A stretch of DNA of 64,000 bases from Actinorhabdospora filicis (lineage in GTDB: Bacteria > Actinomycetota > Actinomycetes > Mycobacteriales > Micromonosporaceae), in the NCBI RefSeq assembly GCF_030269765.1, contig NZ_BSTX01000004.1:318990-382989 (forward strand), given 5' to 3'. Shown here in pieces: positions 1-7,672 of the stretch. Within the stretch, counting starts at the first letter, position 1, and the number at the start of each line of letters is the position of its first letter. A model generated the notes under the pieces. That model saw only the letters and a program-made list of their open reading frames with translations, had not been told where the DNA came from and did no database searches. The position numbers were made by a program, and so were the translations under genes.

Positions 1-339
1 GATCACGTACACCAGGAACGCCGCGTAGTACCCGGCGAACAGGGCACCGCCCAGGGAGCAGGCCTTGGCGAAGGCGGCGTAGCGGGCCACCGAGAGGGCC
101 TCCACGGGACGCGTGCCGGGGCGTCGCTCGATGCGGGCGCGGGTCGTCTGGGCGGTGATCGCGCAGGCGGCGGCCACGATCAGCAGGGACACGCCGGCGA
201 ACCAGGGGGTGCCGGGCATGTCGCCGTAGAAGCGGGTGACCAGCAGGAGCCCGATGGCGGCCGCCGCGAGGGCCGCCACGAAGAGCGTGGCCGGCTTCGT
301 CGGCGGGAGGGTCGGCTTCTTCGGCGCGGACGGCGGCAT
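1..339 (-). CDS. DUF3180 family membrane protein (3' end cut by window edge)
   Basis: Reads leftward off the window; the ATG is at 339 and 113 codons are visible. The product starts with a short Pro/Lys-rich cytoplasmic stretch (MPPSAPKKPTLPPTKPATL) followed by two hydrophobic segments, a loop with FYGDMPGTPWF, a basic stretch and another hydrophobic segment that runs into the edge. This layout and its place directly after folB-folK match the DUF3180 membrane proteins that commonly close actinobacterial folate operons (known association; function unknown). It lies 9 bases after the folK stop, so it is very probably co-transcribed with folB and folK. Confidence 0.75.
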   Translation of the reverse strand, partial: MPPSAPKKPTLPPTKPATLFVAALAAAAIGLLLVTRFYGDMPGTPWFAGVSLLIVAAACAITAQTTRARIERRPGTRPVEALSVARYAAFAKACSLGGALFAGYYAAFLVYVI

Positions 340-348
340 CGGTGTCAC

Positions 349-861
349 CTATCGCAGGCTCTGGCCCGTCGGGTTGACCTCGCGGGCGTCGGCGGCCAGG
401 GTCGGCCCGGTCAGGAGGCCGCCGATCCGGCCGTGGCCGGGGAGGACCGCCTCCGGTTGGATCGAGGACCAGGGTACGAGCACGAAGGCCCGCAGGTGCG
501 CGCGCGGGTGCGGGAGCGTCAGGCGCTCGTCGTCCGACACGATCGGCGCGCCCGCGTCGTCCCAGGCGGCGATGATGTCGACGTCCAGGACGCGGGGACC
601 GAAACGCCGCCCGGGATCACGGACGCGCCCGGCGGCGTTCTCGATGGCCTGCGCGGCGTCCAGCCACTCCTCGGGCGTGCGCTCACCCGAGGCGAGGACC
701 ACGGCGTTGAGGTAGGGCGGCTGGTCCGGGTCGCCCCACGGGGGCGTCGCGAAGACCTCCGAGACCTCCTCGACGGCCTCGCCGAGGGACGCCACCGCGG
801 TCTTGAACGCGGCCAGCGGGTCGCCCAGGTTCCCGCCCAGGCACAGCAGGACGCGCGTCAC
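349..861 (-). CDS. folK: 2-amino-4-hydroxy-6-hydroxymethyldihydropteridine pyrophosphokinase
   Basis: FolK transfers pyrophosphate from ATP to 6-hydroxymethyl-7,8-dihydropterin, the step before dihydropteroate synthase in folate synthesis (cytoplasmic). The 170-residue product has the family start LLCLGGNLGDP, the central PYLNAVV, the RFGPRVLDVDII segment whose two Asp residues bind magnesium, and LPHPR. Length is normal. The GTG start at 859-861 overlaps the folB stop as GTGA, so I chose it over longer readings that run into the folB frame; overlap implies translational coupling with folB. Confidence 0.93.
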   Translation of the reverse strand: MTRVLLCLGGNLGDPLAAFKTAVASLGEAVEEVSEVFATPPWGDPDQPPYLNAVVLASGERTPEEWLDAAQAIENAAGRVRDPGRRFGPRVLDVDIIAAWDDAGAPIVSDDERLTLPHPRAHLRAFVLVPWSSIQPEAVLPGHGRIGGLLTGPTLAADAREVNPTGQSLR

Positions 862-1217
862 CGCTCGCGCCTGATCGACACCGCCACGTCGCCGAAGGTC
901 AGCTCGATGGGCGCCTGCGGCTTGTGGACGGTCACCTCGGCCGCCGCGACCCGCGCGTCGGCCAGGCAGGCGTCGGCGAGGCGCTGCGCGAGGGTTTCCA
1001 GGAGGTTCACCGGCTCGCCGCCGACGATCGCGGCCAGCTTCCCGGCCAGCTCTCCGTAATGGACGGTGTCGGCGACGTCGTCGGAGGACGCGGCCGGGCG
1101 CGTGTCGAGCTCCAAGACCACGTCCACGACGAAGTCCTGGCCCTCGCGGCGCTCGAAGTCGTAGACGCCGTGCGTGCCGCGCACGGTCAGGCCGGTGAGG
1201 TGGATGCGGTCGGTCAC
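858..1217 (-). CDS. folB: Dihydroneopterin aldolase
   Basis: FolB cleaves 7,8-dihydroneopterin to 6-hydroxymethyl-dihydropterin and glycolaldehyde, supplying FolK. The 119-residue product has the tunnelling-fold hallmarks: TVRGTHGVYDFERREGQ near the N-terminus with the conserved glutamate region, HYGELA in the middle, VNLLETLAQR (active-site Glu) and VHKPQAPI near the end with the catalytic lysine. The GTG start at 1217 sits six bases after a TACCGT hexamer, so this appears to be the first gene of a leaderless transcript running folB-folK-DUF3180. folP and folE are not in the window. Confidence 0.93.
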   Translation of the reverse strand: MTDRIHLTGLTVRGTHGVYDFERREGQDFVVDVVLELDTRPAASSDDVADTVHYGELAGKLAAIVGGEPVNLLETLAQRLADACLADARVAAAEVTVHKPQAPIELTFGDVAVSIRRER

Positions 1218-1229
1218 CCACGTACGGTA
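1218..1229 (-). promoter_or_regulatory. Leaderless-type promoter of folB
   Basis: On the minus strand TACCGT (1229-1224) is followed by 6 bases and the GTG of folB. A -10 hexamer at this distance places the transcription start at or within a base or two of the start codon. No Shine-Dalgarno sequence is present. Confidence 0.6.
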
Positions 1230-1236
1230 TCCGGCC

Positions 1237-1767
1237 TCAGGCGGTCAGGTCGGTCACTCTCTCGTCGGCCACGTCGGCGGCCTCGCGCAGCCGCGCGAAC
1301 TCCGCGGCGATCCCGTCGAGGGTGTAATGCGCGTTCAGGCCGGACGGGTTCGGCAGCAGCCACGCGCGGGCCGGGCCGATGCCCGCCTCCTGCGGGCCGA
1401 CGGCGGCCTTGGGACGCCGGAACGCCGTCCGGTAGGCGCCCACGCCCAGCACCGCGATCCAGCGTGGACGCCGCTCCTCGGCCAGCGCGGCCAGGCGCTC
1501 GCCGCCCTCGCGGATCTCGGCCTTGGACAGCTCGTCGGCCTTCGCCGAGGGCCGCGCGACCACGTTGGTGATGCCCAGGCCGTACGTCAGGAGCTCGCCC
1601 TGCTCGGCCGGGAGCAGCAGGCGGGGCGTGAACCCCGCCTTGAACAACCCCGGCCAGAACCTGTTACCCGGGCGCGCGAAGTGGTGGCCGGTCGCCTCCG
1701 ACATCAGGCCCGGGTTGATCCCGCAGAACAGCACGTCCAGGCCGTCGGCGATGACGTCCTCAATCAC
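1237..1767 (-). CDS. mug: G/U mismatch-specific uracil-DNA glycosylase (Mug/TDG family)
   Basis: Mug removes uracil (and ethenocytosine) mispaired with guanine in double-stranded DNA, starting base-excision repair. The 176-residue product has the family motif GINPGLMSEATGHHFARPGN, where the Asn of GINPG activates water and the GHHFA segment stacks on the base, and the second motif LPNPSGLNAHY which inserts into the helix. Length fits. Its ATG overlaps the end of the upstream ABC ATPase gene by 8 bases, so it is the distal gene of a two-gene unit although the functions are unrelated. Confidence 0.92.
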   Translation of the reverse strand: MIEDVIADGLDVLFCGINPGLMSEATGHHFARPGNRFWPGLFKAGFTPRLLLPAEQGELLTYGLGITNVVARPSAKADELSKAEIREGGERLAALAEERRPRWIAVLGVGAYRTAFRRPKAAVGPQEAGIGPARAWLLPNPSGLNAHYTLDGIAAEFARLREAADVADERVTDLTA

Positions 1768-2731
1768 CGGTGGTCGCCGCCGTGTAGATGTCGTCGGCGC
1801 TCATCGCACCCAGCTCGCCCTCGCCGTCGGTGACCACCACGTGCCCGGTCCCGCCCTCCAGCAGCGCCGCCAGCGCGTCGTACAGCGTCGCCGACACCGG
1901 CAGGCGCGGCGACCCGCCGTCCACCTCGCCCACCGCCCGCAGCCCCTGCCGCGGAATCGGCGTCACCGACAGGCGCTTCACGCCCCGGTCGGCGCCCACG
2001 AACTCGGCCACGAACGCGCTCGCCGGACGCGCCAGCAGCTCCGCCGGGGGCGCGAACTGCTCCAGCTTGCCGCCCTCCGACAGCACCGCGATGTGATCGC
2101 CCAGGCGCACCGCCTCGTCCACGTCGTGCGTGACCAGCAGGATCGTCTTGCGGACCGTCTCCTGGAGCCGCAGGAACTCCTGCTGGAGCCGCCCGCGCAC
2201 GATCGGGTCCACCGCCGAGAACGGCTCGTCCATCAGCAGGACCACCGGGTCGGCCGCCAGCGCGCGCGCCACGCCCACCCGCTGCCGCTGCCCGCCCGAC
2301 AGCTGATGCGGGTACCGCTTGCCGTGCAGGCCCGCGTCGAGCCCCACCAGGTCCAGCAGCTCCTCCACCCGCGCCGAGACGCGCTTACGGTCCCAGCCCA
2401 GCAGCTTCGGGACCGTCGCCACGTTCTGCGCCACCGTCTGATGCGGGAACAGGCCCACGTGCTGGATCACGTAGCCGATCTTGCGGCGCAGAGCCACCAC
2501 GTCGGACTTCGTGACGTCCTGCCCGTCGAGGGAGATCACGCCCGCCGTGGGCGCGATCAGCCGGTTGACCATCCGCAGCACCGTCGACTTGCCCGAACCC
2601 GACGGTCCGACCAGGACGGTCAGCGAGCCGGCGGGGACCACCAGGTCCAAACTCGCCACCGCGACACTGCCGCCGGGATATTCCTTGCGCACACCGGCCA
2701 GCTCGATCTCCGCTGCGGCGGTAGCGTCCAT
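1760..2731 (-). CDS. Glycine betaine/carnitine/choline-type ABC transporter ATPase (OpuCA/ProV-like)
   Basis: Energises import of compatible solutes; partners are the two permeases and binding protein encoded divergently from 2735. The 323-residue protein has Walker A GPSGSGKST, signature LSGGQRQR, Walker B VVLLMDEP and the switch His (LLVTHDVDE), then a C-terminal region (about residues 245-320) resembling a single CBS-type module (LPVSATLYDALAALL, GHVVVTDGEGELG), which in OpuA-type ATPases senses ionic strength. The ATG at 2731 is preferred over an upstream GTG because AAGGA lies six bases before it. The start codons of this gene and of the divergent permease are separated by only three bases. 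Confidence 0.9.
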   Translation of the reverse strand: MDATAAAEIELAGVRKEYPGGSVAVASLDLVVPAGSLTVLVGPSGSGKSTVLRMVNRLIAPTAGVISLDGQDVTKSDVVALRRKIGYVIQHVGLFPHQTVAQNVATVPKLLGWDRKRVSARVEELLDLVGLDAGLHGKRYPHQLSGGQRQRVGVARALAADPVVLLMDEPFSAVDPIVRGRLQQEFLRLQETVRKTILLVTHDVDEAVRLGDHIAVLSEGGKLEQFAPPAELLARPASAFVAEFVGADRGVKRLSVTPIPRQGLRAVGEVDGGSPRLPVSATLYDALAALLEGGTGHVVVTDGEGELGAMSADDIYTAATTGD

Positions 2732-2734
2732 GTC
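2722..2734 (+). promoter_or_regulatory. Leaderless-type promoter of the permease operon, inside the ATPase gene
   Basis: TAGCGT (2722-2727), 7 bases, then the permease ATG at 2735. No ribosome binding site precedes that ATG. The hexamer lies inside the first codons of the opposing ATPase gene. Confidence 0.55.
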
Positions 2735-3427
2735 ATGTCCTTCCCAGTCGCGGGGCACGCGCTCGCCGCGAACTCCGACCCGTGGTTCACGTGGTCCTAC
2801 GTTCGCAACAACGCCGACGCACTAGGCGCGGCGTTCACCGAGCATGTCACGCTCACGGCCCTCACCATGCTGTTCGCGGCCCTCCTGGCGGTACCCCTGG
2901 GGGTACTCGCCTACAAGGCCCGCTGGCTGACGGCACCCATCCTCGCATTGTCGGGCGTTCTGTACACGGTGCCTTCCCTGGCCCTGTTCGCGCTACTGGC
3001 GCCCTTCCTCGGGCTCACCATGACCACCGTCCTCGTCGGCCTGGTCATGTACGCGCTGCTCATCATCGTGCGCGGCACCCTCACGGGCCTGCGGCAGGTC
3101 CCCGAGGAGGTCCGCGACGCCGCGCGCGGCATGGGCTACGGCGGGATGCGCATGCTCACCCGCATCGAACTGCCCCTGGCCATGCCGAGCATCCTCACCG
3201 GCCTGCGCATCGCGGCGGTGTCCACGGTGGCGCTGGTGACGGTCGGCGCGGTCCTCGGCAAGGGCGGCCTCGGCGGGCTGATCCTGTCGGGCTTCCGGAA
3301 CAACCTGTACAAACCGCAGATCCTCACCGCCACGGTGTTGTGCGTCGCACTCGCGCTGGTGTGTGACGTCCTTCTCGCCTGGGCCGGACGCCTTCTGACG
3401 CCGTGGACGAAGGGGGCGCGGGCATGA
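2735..3427 (+). CDS. Glycine betaine-type ABC transporter permease (OpuCB/ProW-like), first copy
   Basis: 230-residue inner-membrane subunit of the osmoprotectant importer. About five or six hydrophobic segments are visible, with the binding-protein-dependent permease loop EVRDAARGMGYGGMRML, the EAA-type motif that contacts the ATPase. The ATG at 2735 is the only usable start: the next in-frame ATG would delete conserved N-terminal residues. It has no ribosome binding site but a TANNNT box at leaderless distance. The stop overlaps the second permease start as ATGA. Confidence 0.9.
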   Translation: MSFPVAGHALAANSDPWFTWSYVRNNADALGAAFTEHVTLTALTMLFAALLAVPLGVLAYKARWLTAPILALSGVLYTVPSLALFALLAPFLGLTMTTVLVGLVMYALLIIVRGTLTGLRQVPEEVRDAARGMGYGGMRMLTRIELPLAMPSILTGLRIAAVSTVALVTVGAVLGKGGLGGLILSGFRNNLYKPQILTATVLCVALALVCDVLLAWAGRLLTPWTKGARA

Positions 3428-4107
3428 GCGACACCCTCGAACAAGCCTTGAACTGGATCAACGACCCCCTCAACTGGACCAACCCCAACGGCGTCATCGA
3501 CCGGCTGATCGAGCACCTGTGGCTGTCGGCGCTGGCCGTCCTCCTCGGCTGCCTGATCGCCTGGCCGCTGGGCGTGTGGATGGGCCACAGGGGACGCGGC
3601 GGCGGCCTCACCGTCATGGTGTCGAACGTGTCGCGGGCGATCCCGACGCTGGCGCTGCTGAGCCTGCTCCCGCTCACCGCCCTCGGCTTCGGCGCGCCCT
3701 CGGTCGTCCCGGCCCTGGCGGTCTTCGCGATCCCGCCGCTGCTGGCCACCGCCTACACCGGCGTGCGCGAATGCGACCCGGCGGCACGGGACGCCGCGCG
3801 CGGCATGGGCCTGTCCGGCGCGCAGGTGCTGTGGCGGGTCGAGCTGCCGCTGGCCGTCCCGCAGATGGCCGCGGGTTTCCGGACGGCGTCGGTGCAGGTC
3901 GTGGCGACGGCGACGCTGGCGGCGCTGGTCAACGGGGGCGGCCTCGGCGTCATCATTTCGCAGGGTTTCGGGCTGGGCATGTCCGTCGGCGGCGGGCAGA
4001 TCCTCGCCGGGGGCGTGCTGGTGGCCGGACTCGCGCTGCTCATCGAGGGACTACTCGCCGTGCTTGAGAAGCTGCTCACACCGCGCGCGCTTAACAATCG
4101 CGCCTGA
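3424..4107 (+). CDS. Glycine betaine-type ABC transporter permease (OpuCD/ProW-like), second copy
   Basis: 227-residue membrane subunit, paralogue of the preceding gene, forming with it a heterodimeric channel (known for the OpuB/OpuC class). The conserved EAA-type loop is CDPAARDAARGMGLSGAQVLW and the C-terminal half carries GGGLGVIISQGFG. The start ATG overlaps the previous stop (ATGA), giving tight translational coupling and excluding the longer reading from 3403. A 32-base gap separates it from the binding-protein gene. Confidence 0.9.
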   Translation: MSDTLEQALNWINDPLNWTNPNGVIDRLIEHLWLSALAVLLGCLIAWPLGVWMGHRGRGGGLTVMVSNVSRAIPTLALLSLLPLTALGFGAPSVVPALAVFAIPPLLATAYTGVRECDPAARDAARGMGLSGAQVLWRVELPLAVPQMAAGFRTASVQVVATATLAALVNGGGLGVIISQGFGLGMSVGGGQILAGGVLVAGLALLIEGLLAVLEKLLTPRALNNRA

Positions 4108-4126
4108 TTCCGTCACACAATTTATG

Positions 4127-4139
4127 TAGGGTCTCGGGC
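4127..4139 (+). promoter_or_regulatory. Leaderless-type promoter of the binding-protein gene
   Basis: TAGGGT (4127-4132), 7 bases, ATG at 4140. The binding protein may therefore have its own transcript in addition to read-through from the permeases, which would fit the higher stoichiometry usually needed for binding proteins. Confidence 0.5.
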
Positions 4140-5126
4140 ATGTCCAAGAAATCCCTCATCGCCGTCCCGGCCATCGGGCTGCTCGCGCTGGCGCTGGCCG
4201 CCTGCGGCAAGGCCGGCCAGTCCGGGACCAACGCGCCCGAGGACGTGGCGGGCGCCGGTTGCGCGCCCGTGGCCGGTACCTCTCTCGTCCTGCTGACCGA
4301 CGACAAGGGCCTGCAGAACGCCGACAACATCATCGCCGCGGTCAACGCCAAGGCCTCCAGCGCGCCCCTGCTCGCCGCGGTCGACAAGGTCGCCGCCGCG
4401 CTCGACACCCCCAAGCTCACCGCGCTGAACAAGGCGGTCGACGTCGACCGCAAGACCCCGGCGCAGGCCGCCAAGGAGTTCGCCGAGGCGAACAAGCTCA
4501 CCGAGGGCCTGTCCGGCGGGTCCGGCGACATCACCGTCGGCTTCGCGACCTTCTCGGAGTCGAACACCATCGCCGAGCTGTACAAGATCGCCCTCGAAGG
4601 CGCCGGGTTCAAGGCCAAGACCCAGGACGTCGGCAACCGCGAGCTGTACGCCCCCGCGTTGGAGAAGGGCGACGTCCAGATCGTCCCCGAGTACGCCGCG
4701 ACCCTCGCCGAGTTCCTCAACGGCAAGGTCAACGGCGCCGGCGCCAAGCCGGTCGCCTCCAGCGACGTGAACGCCACCGTCACCGCCCTCAAGGGCCTGG
4801 CGGAGAAGCAGGGCCTGACCGTCGGCGCCGCCTCGGCCGCCGCCGACACCAACGCCTTCGCGGTGACCAAGGAGTTCTCCGAGAAGAACGGCGTGAAGTC
4901 GCTGTCCGACTTCGCCGCCAAGTGCTCCGGCAAGGCCTCGGTGCTCGGCGGACCGCCGGAGTGCCCGCAGCGTCCCTTCTGCCAGCTGGGCCTGAAGGAC
5001 AAGTACGGCATCGAGTTCGGGCAGTTCTCCACCCTGGACATCGGGCCGCTGAGCCAGCAGGCGCTCAAGGCGGGCCAGACCTCGCTGGGCGCGGTGCTGT
5101 CCACCGACGGTGGATTGGCCGCCTAG
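4140..5126 (+). CDS. Osmoprotectant-binding lipoprotein with circularly permuted OpuAC domain order
   Basis: Extracytoplasmic solute-binding subunit of the glycine betaine-type importer. A lipobox (LALAACG, Cys22) indicates lipid anchoring. The order of segments is unusual. Residues about 47-120 (LVLLTDDKGLQNADN ... LNKAVDVDRKTPAQAAKEF) correspond to what is normally the C-terminal quarter of OpuAC/ProX proteins. Then comes a Gly/Ser linker (GLSGGSG), the normal N-terminal start (DITVGFATFSESNTIAELY), RELYAPALEKG, VPEYAATL, and the protein ends at LSTDGGLAA, where a normal family member would continue into the segment here moved to the front. All pieces are present, so this is a permutation, not a truncation. 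328 residues. Confidence 0.85.
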   Translation: MSKKSLIAVPAIGLLALALAACGKAGQSGTNAPEDVAGAGCAPVAGTSLVLLTDDKGLQNADNIIAAVNAKASSAPLLAAVDKVAAALDTPKLTALNKAVDVDRKTPAQAAKEFAEANKLTEGLSGGSGDITVGFATFSESNTIAELYKIALEGAGFKAKTQDVGNRELYAPALEKGDVQIVPEYAATLAEFLNGKVNGAGAKPVASSDVNATVTALKGLAEKQGLTVGAASAAADTNAFAVTKEFSEKNGVKSLSDFAAKCSGKASVLGGPPECPQRPFCQLGLKDKYGIEFGQFSTLDIGPLSQQALKAGQTSLGAVLSTDGGLAA

Positions 5127-5130
5127 TTCC

Positions 5131-6015
5131 TCATCGCGAAGGCCCCGGTACGCCGGGGCCTTCGGCGTACCCGGCGGTCTCCACGGCGACCTCGGTGAAC
5201 GCGCGGACCTTCGCGGTGGCCGCCTCCGTCGCCCACACCGGGCCCCACTCCAGCGGGGGAGCGTCCTCGATGGGGACGTACACGACGTCCGGGCGGGGAT
5301 AGAAGTCGGCGGCGTGCGCGCCCGCCGGGAACACGCCCAGGCCCGCGCCGACCAGGGTCAGCACCTCCTGGAAGCTGTCGGCGCCCGGGCCCTCGGGCAC
5401 GTCGGCCTCGTAGGGCAGCGGCGCGCAGCACGCGGTGATCACCGGGTTGCGGGTGAGCTCGCGGGCGTGCACGGAGGAGCGCCGGGCCAGCGGATGCCGG
5501 TCGGCGACGGCCAGCACGCGCGGCTCGCTGATCAGGACCGGGCCGGCGGTCATGTCGGGCGCGGCCACCGGGTGATGGCCGAGCAGGACGTCCAGCGCGC
5601 CCGTGCGCAGGCCCTCCAGCGCCTCGGCCAGGCGGACCTCGTGCGCGCGGACCACGCCCCCGTGGCGGGACGCGTACAGCGCCGCCGCGCGCTGCGCCAG
5701 GCGTCCCACGTGCGCCGACAGGTAGCCCACGTGCACCTCGCCGCCGGTGCCGCGGCCCGCCGCGACCGCCGCGTCCACGGCCGCGTCCATCGCCGCGACG
5801 GCCGGGCGGAGGTCCCGCGCCAGGCTCGCGCCGATCGGGGTCAGCCGCACCGGCCGCGAGGCGCGGTGGAACAGCGGGACGCCCACCCGCCGCTCCAGCT
5901 GCCGCACGAGCTGGCTGACCCGGGCGGTGGACAGGCGCAGGCGGGCCGCCGTCCGGCCGAAGTGCAGCTCCTCGGCCAAGGTCAGGAAGGTCTCGGTCTC
6001 TTGCCGCTCAAGCAC
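5131..6015 (-). CDS. LysR-family transcriptional regulator
   Basis: 294-residue regulator. Residues 1-60 form the LysR winged helix-turn-helix (ETFLTLAEELHFGRTAARLRLS ... RQLERRVGVPLFHR); the remainder is a periplasmic-binding-like effector domain. The GTG at 6015 is the first codon giving the normal LysR start. It is divergent from the SnoaL-like gene at 6091, and the 75-base gap holds a T-N11-A palindrome, so control of that gene and of itself is likely. The effector is unknown. Confidence 0.9.
   Translation of the reverse strand: MLERQETETFLTLAEELHFGRTAARLRLSTARVSQLVRQLERRVGVPLFHRASRPVRLTPIGASLARDLRPAVAAMDAAVDAAVAAGRGTGGEVHVGYLSAHVGRLAQRAAALYASRHGGVVRAHEVRLAEALEGLRTGALDVLLGHHPVAAPDMTAGPVLISEPRVLAVADRHPLARRSSVHARELTRNPVITACCAPLPYEADVPEGPGADSFQEVLTLVGAGLGVFPAGAHAADFYPRPDVVYVPIEDAPPLEWGPVWATEAATAKVRAFTEVAVETAGYAEGPGVPGPSR
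5139..5162. terminator. Bidirectional hairpin terminator between the binding protein and LysR genes
   Basis: Perfect 10-bp stem AAGGCCCCGG/CCGGGGCCTT with loop TACG. It begins 12 bases after the stop at 5126 and lies inside the last codons of the convergent LysR gene (stop at 5131), so it can serve both transcripts. Confidence 0.7.
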
Positions 6016-6018
6016 ATC

Positions 6019-6035
6019 GTTAAGTGTCGCTTAAC
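6019..6035. promoter_or_regulatory. Probable LysR operator
   Basis: Perfect inverted repeat GTTAAG-N5-CTTAAC, containing the T-N11-A core typical of LysR boxes, 4 bases upstream of the LysR start and 56 bases before the divergent gene. Confidence 0.6.
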
Positions 6036-6090
6036 TTGTGTGCGGCACTTCGCCGTGGTGGGCGGGGTGTGATCCGGCGAGGCTTGAGGC

Positions 6091-6546
6091 ATGACTCCTG
6101 AAGAGCTGACCGACCGGACCGAGATCGCCGACGCCCTGTACCGCTTCGCCTATGGCCAGGACCTCAAGGACTACGCGCTCTTCGCGACCTCCTTCGCGCC
6201 CGACGCGGTGGTCGACTTCGACCCCGTCTCGCAGCGCTGGGGCGCGGCCTCGCCGCTCATGGAGGGCCGCGAGGTCATCGTGTCGGCCATCTCCGGCCTG
6301 TTCGCCGGGCGCGTGGACACCTCCCACACCATCACCAACGTGCGCGCCACCGTCGACGGCGACACCGCCACCGCGACGGCGCTGGTGGAGGCGCAGCACC
6401 TCCTGTCCGCCGACCACTCGGTGCACGCGCTGCTGAAGAACATCTATGACGTGACGCTGGTCCGCGACGGCTCGCGCTGGGTGATCTCCCACCTGCGGCT
6501 GTCGAACCTCTGGTACACAGGGGATCCCCGGGCGATTTTCGGGTGA
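6091..6546 (+). CDS. SnoaL-like (NTF2-fold) protein
   Basis: 151-residue protein with the SnoaL_4 pattern: a helical start (TDRTEIADALYRFAYGQDLKDYALFATSFAPDAVVDF), then cone-shaped beta-sheet strands ending DVTLVRDGSRWVISHLRLSNLWYTG. Members are small hydrolases, isomerases or dehydratases acting on hydrophobic substrates; the substrate cannot be deduced. GAGG lies eight bases before the ATG. It is the probable target of the divergent LysR regulator. Confidence 0.75.
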   Translation: MTPEELTDRTEIADALYRFAYGQDLKDYALFATSFAPDAVVDFDPVSQRWGAASPLMEGREVIVSAISGLFAGRVDTSHTITNVRATVDGDTATATALVEAQHLLSADHSVHALLKNIYDVTLVRDGSRWVISHLRLSNLWYTGDPRAIFG

Positions 6547-6607
6547 TTCCCCCGATGTGGACGGTCGGTGTCCGGGCGATGCTGACCGCGACCCACATGG
6601 AGGTTTC

Positions 6608-7672
6608 ATGCGAAAGAGCCTCATCGCGGCCGTGGCGATGGCGGGCGTCCTGCTCGCCGCCGCGCCCGCGTCCGCATCCGCGTCACCCCACCTGTCCCTC
6701 CCGGCGCCGACCGGGCCGTTCGCCGTCGGCGTCCACGACGAGCACCTCGTGGACGCCGCCCGGCCCGATCCGTGGCACCCGGAGCAGAGCCGGGAGCTGA
6801 TGGTCAGCGTCCGCTACCCCACCCTCGCCTCGCACGGGCGGACGCGGCAGTACGCCACGGCCGCCGAGTCCACGCTCGCGCTGACCGCCTACGAGGTCCC
6901 GGGGCCCAAGGACGTCCTGACGACCGTGCCGACCAGGTCCCTTGTGGACGCTCCTATCGTCGCGCCGTGGCGGCTGCCCACGGTGCTGCTGTCGCCGGGC
7001 TACGGGGCCGGGCGCTGGTCCCTGACGTCCCTCGCCGAGGACCTCGCCTCGCGCGGGTACCTGGTGGTCACCATCGACCACAACTACGAGGCCTTCGGGA
7101 TCACGTTCCCCGACGGGCACACCACCGACTGCGACTCCTGCCTGGGCGATGACGGGCCGAAAGTGGTGCGCGGGCGGGGCGCCGACGCGTCCTTCGTGCT
7201 CGACTCGCTGCTGCCGCGCTGGCCGATCGACCCGGCCCGGATCGCGATGGCCGGGCACTCCATCGGCGGCGCCGCCGCTGCCTACGCCATGGCCCTCGAT
7301 CCGCGGATCAAGGCCGGGATCAACATGGACGGCTCCTTCCAGATCCCGCCCACAGTGGACCGCGCGTTCCTCATGCTCGGCACCACCGGCGGGCACCCGC
7401 GCGGCGCGGGCACCGACTGGGACACCGCCTGGAACGGGCTGGGCGGCTGGCGGCGCTGGCTGACCGTGGACGGCGCCGCGCACATGTCCTTCGGCGACAC
7501 CGCCGTCCTCGCCGGGCAACTGGGCCTGCCCGATCCCGAGCAGACCATCACCGGCGAGCGCGCCGTCGCGCTCACCCGGGGGCTCGTCGGGGCGTTCCTG
7601 GACCGGCACCTGCGCGGGCTGCCCGGTTTCGTCCTCGACCATCCGCCGGCGGGCGTGACCCGCTGGGGCTAA
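6608..7672 (+). CDS. Secreted alpha/beta hydrolase, PAF-acetylhydrolase/dienelactone-hydrolase-like
   Basis: 354-residue exported esterase. Residues 1-26 form a signal peptide ending ASASAS. The nucleophile elbow is GHSIGG (Ser218), followed by the acid in GINMDGS (Asp241) and the His in GAAHMSFGD (His292), the order seen in PAF-acetylhydrolase II-type lipases. VLLSPGYGAGRW provides the oxyanion-hole segment. GGAGG precedes the ATG by four bases. The stop overlaps the convergent MocR stop by four bases. The natural substrate is unknown; secretion suggests extracellular lipids or esters. Confidence 0.85.
   Translation: MRKSLIAAVAMAGVLLAAAPASASASPHLSLPAPTGPFAVGVHDEHLVDAARPDPWHPEQSRELMVSVRYPTLASHGRTRQYATAAESTLALTAYEVPGPKDVLTTVPTRSLVDAPIVAPWRLPTVLLSPGYGAGRWSLTSLAEDLASRGYLVVTIDHNYEAFGITFPDGHTTDCDSCLGDDGPKVVRGRGADASFVLDSLLPRWPIDPARIAMAGHSIGGAAAAYAMALDPRIKAGINMDGSFQIPPTVDRAFLMLGTTGGHPRGAGTDWDTAWNGLGGWRRWLTVDGAAHMSFGDTAVLAGQLGLPDPEQTITGERAVALTRGLVGAFLDRHLRGLPGFVLDHPPAGVTRWG

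Noticed and set aside
4980..5126. Premature stop truncating the osmoprotectant-binding protein
   Set aside because: The missing C-terminal segment is present near the N-terminus, so it is a permutation rather than a truncation.
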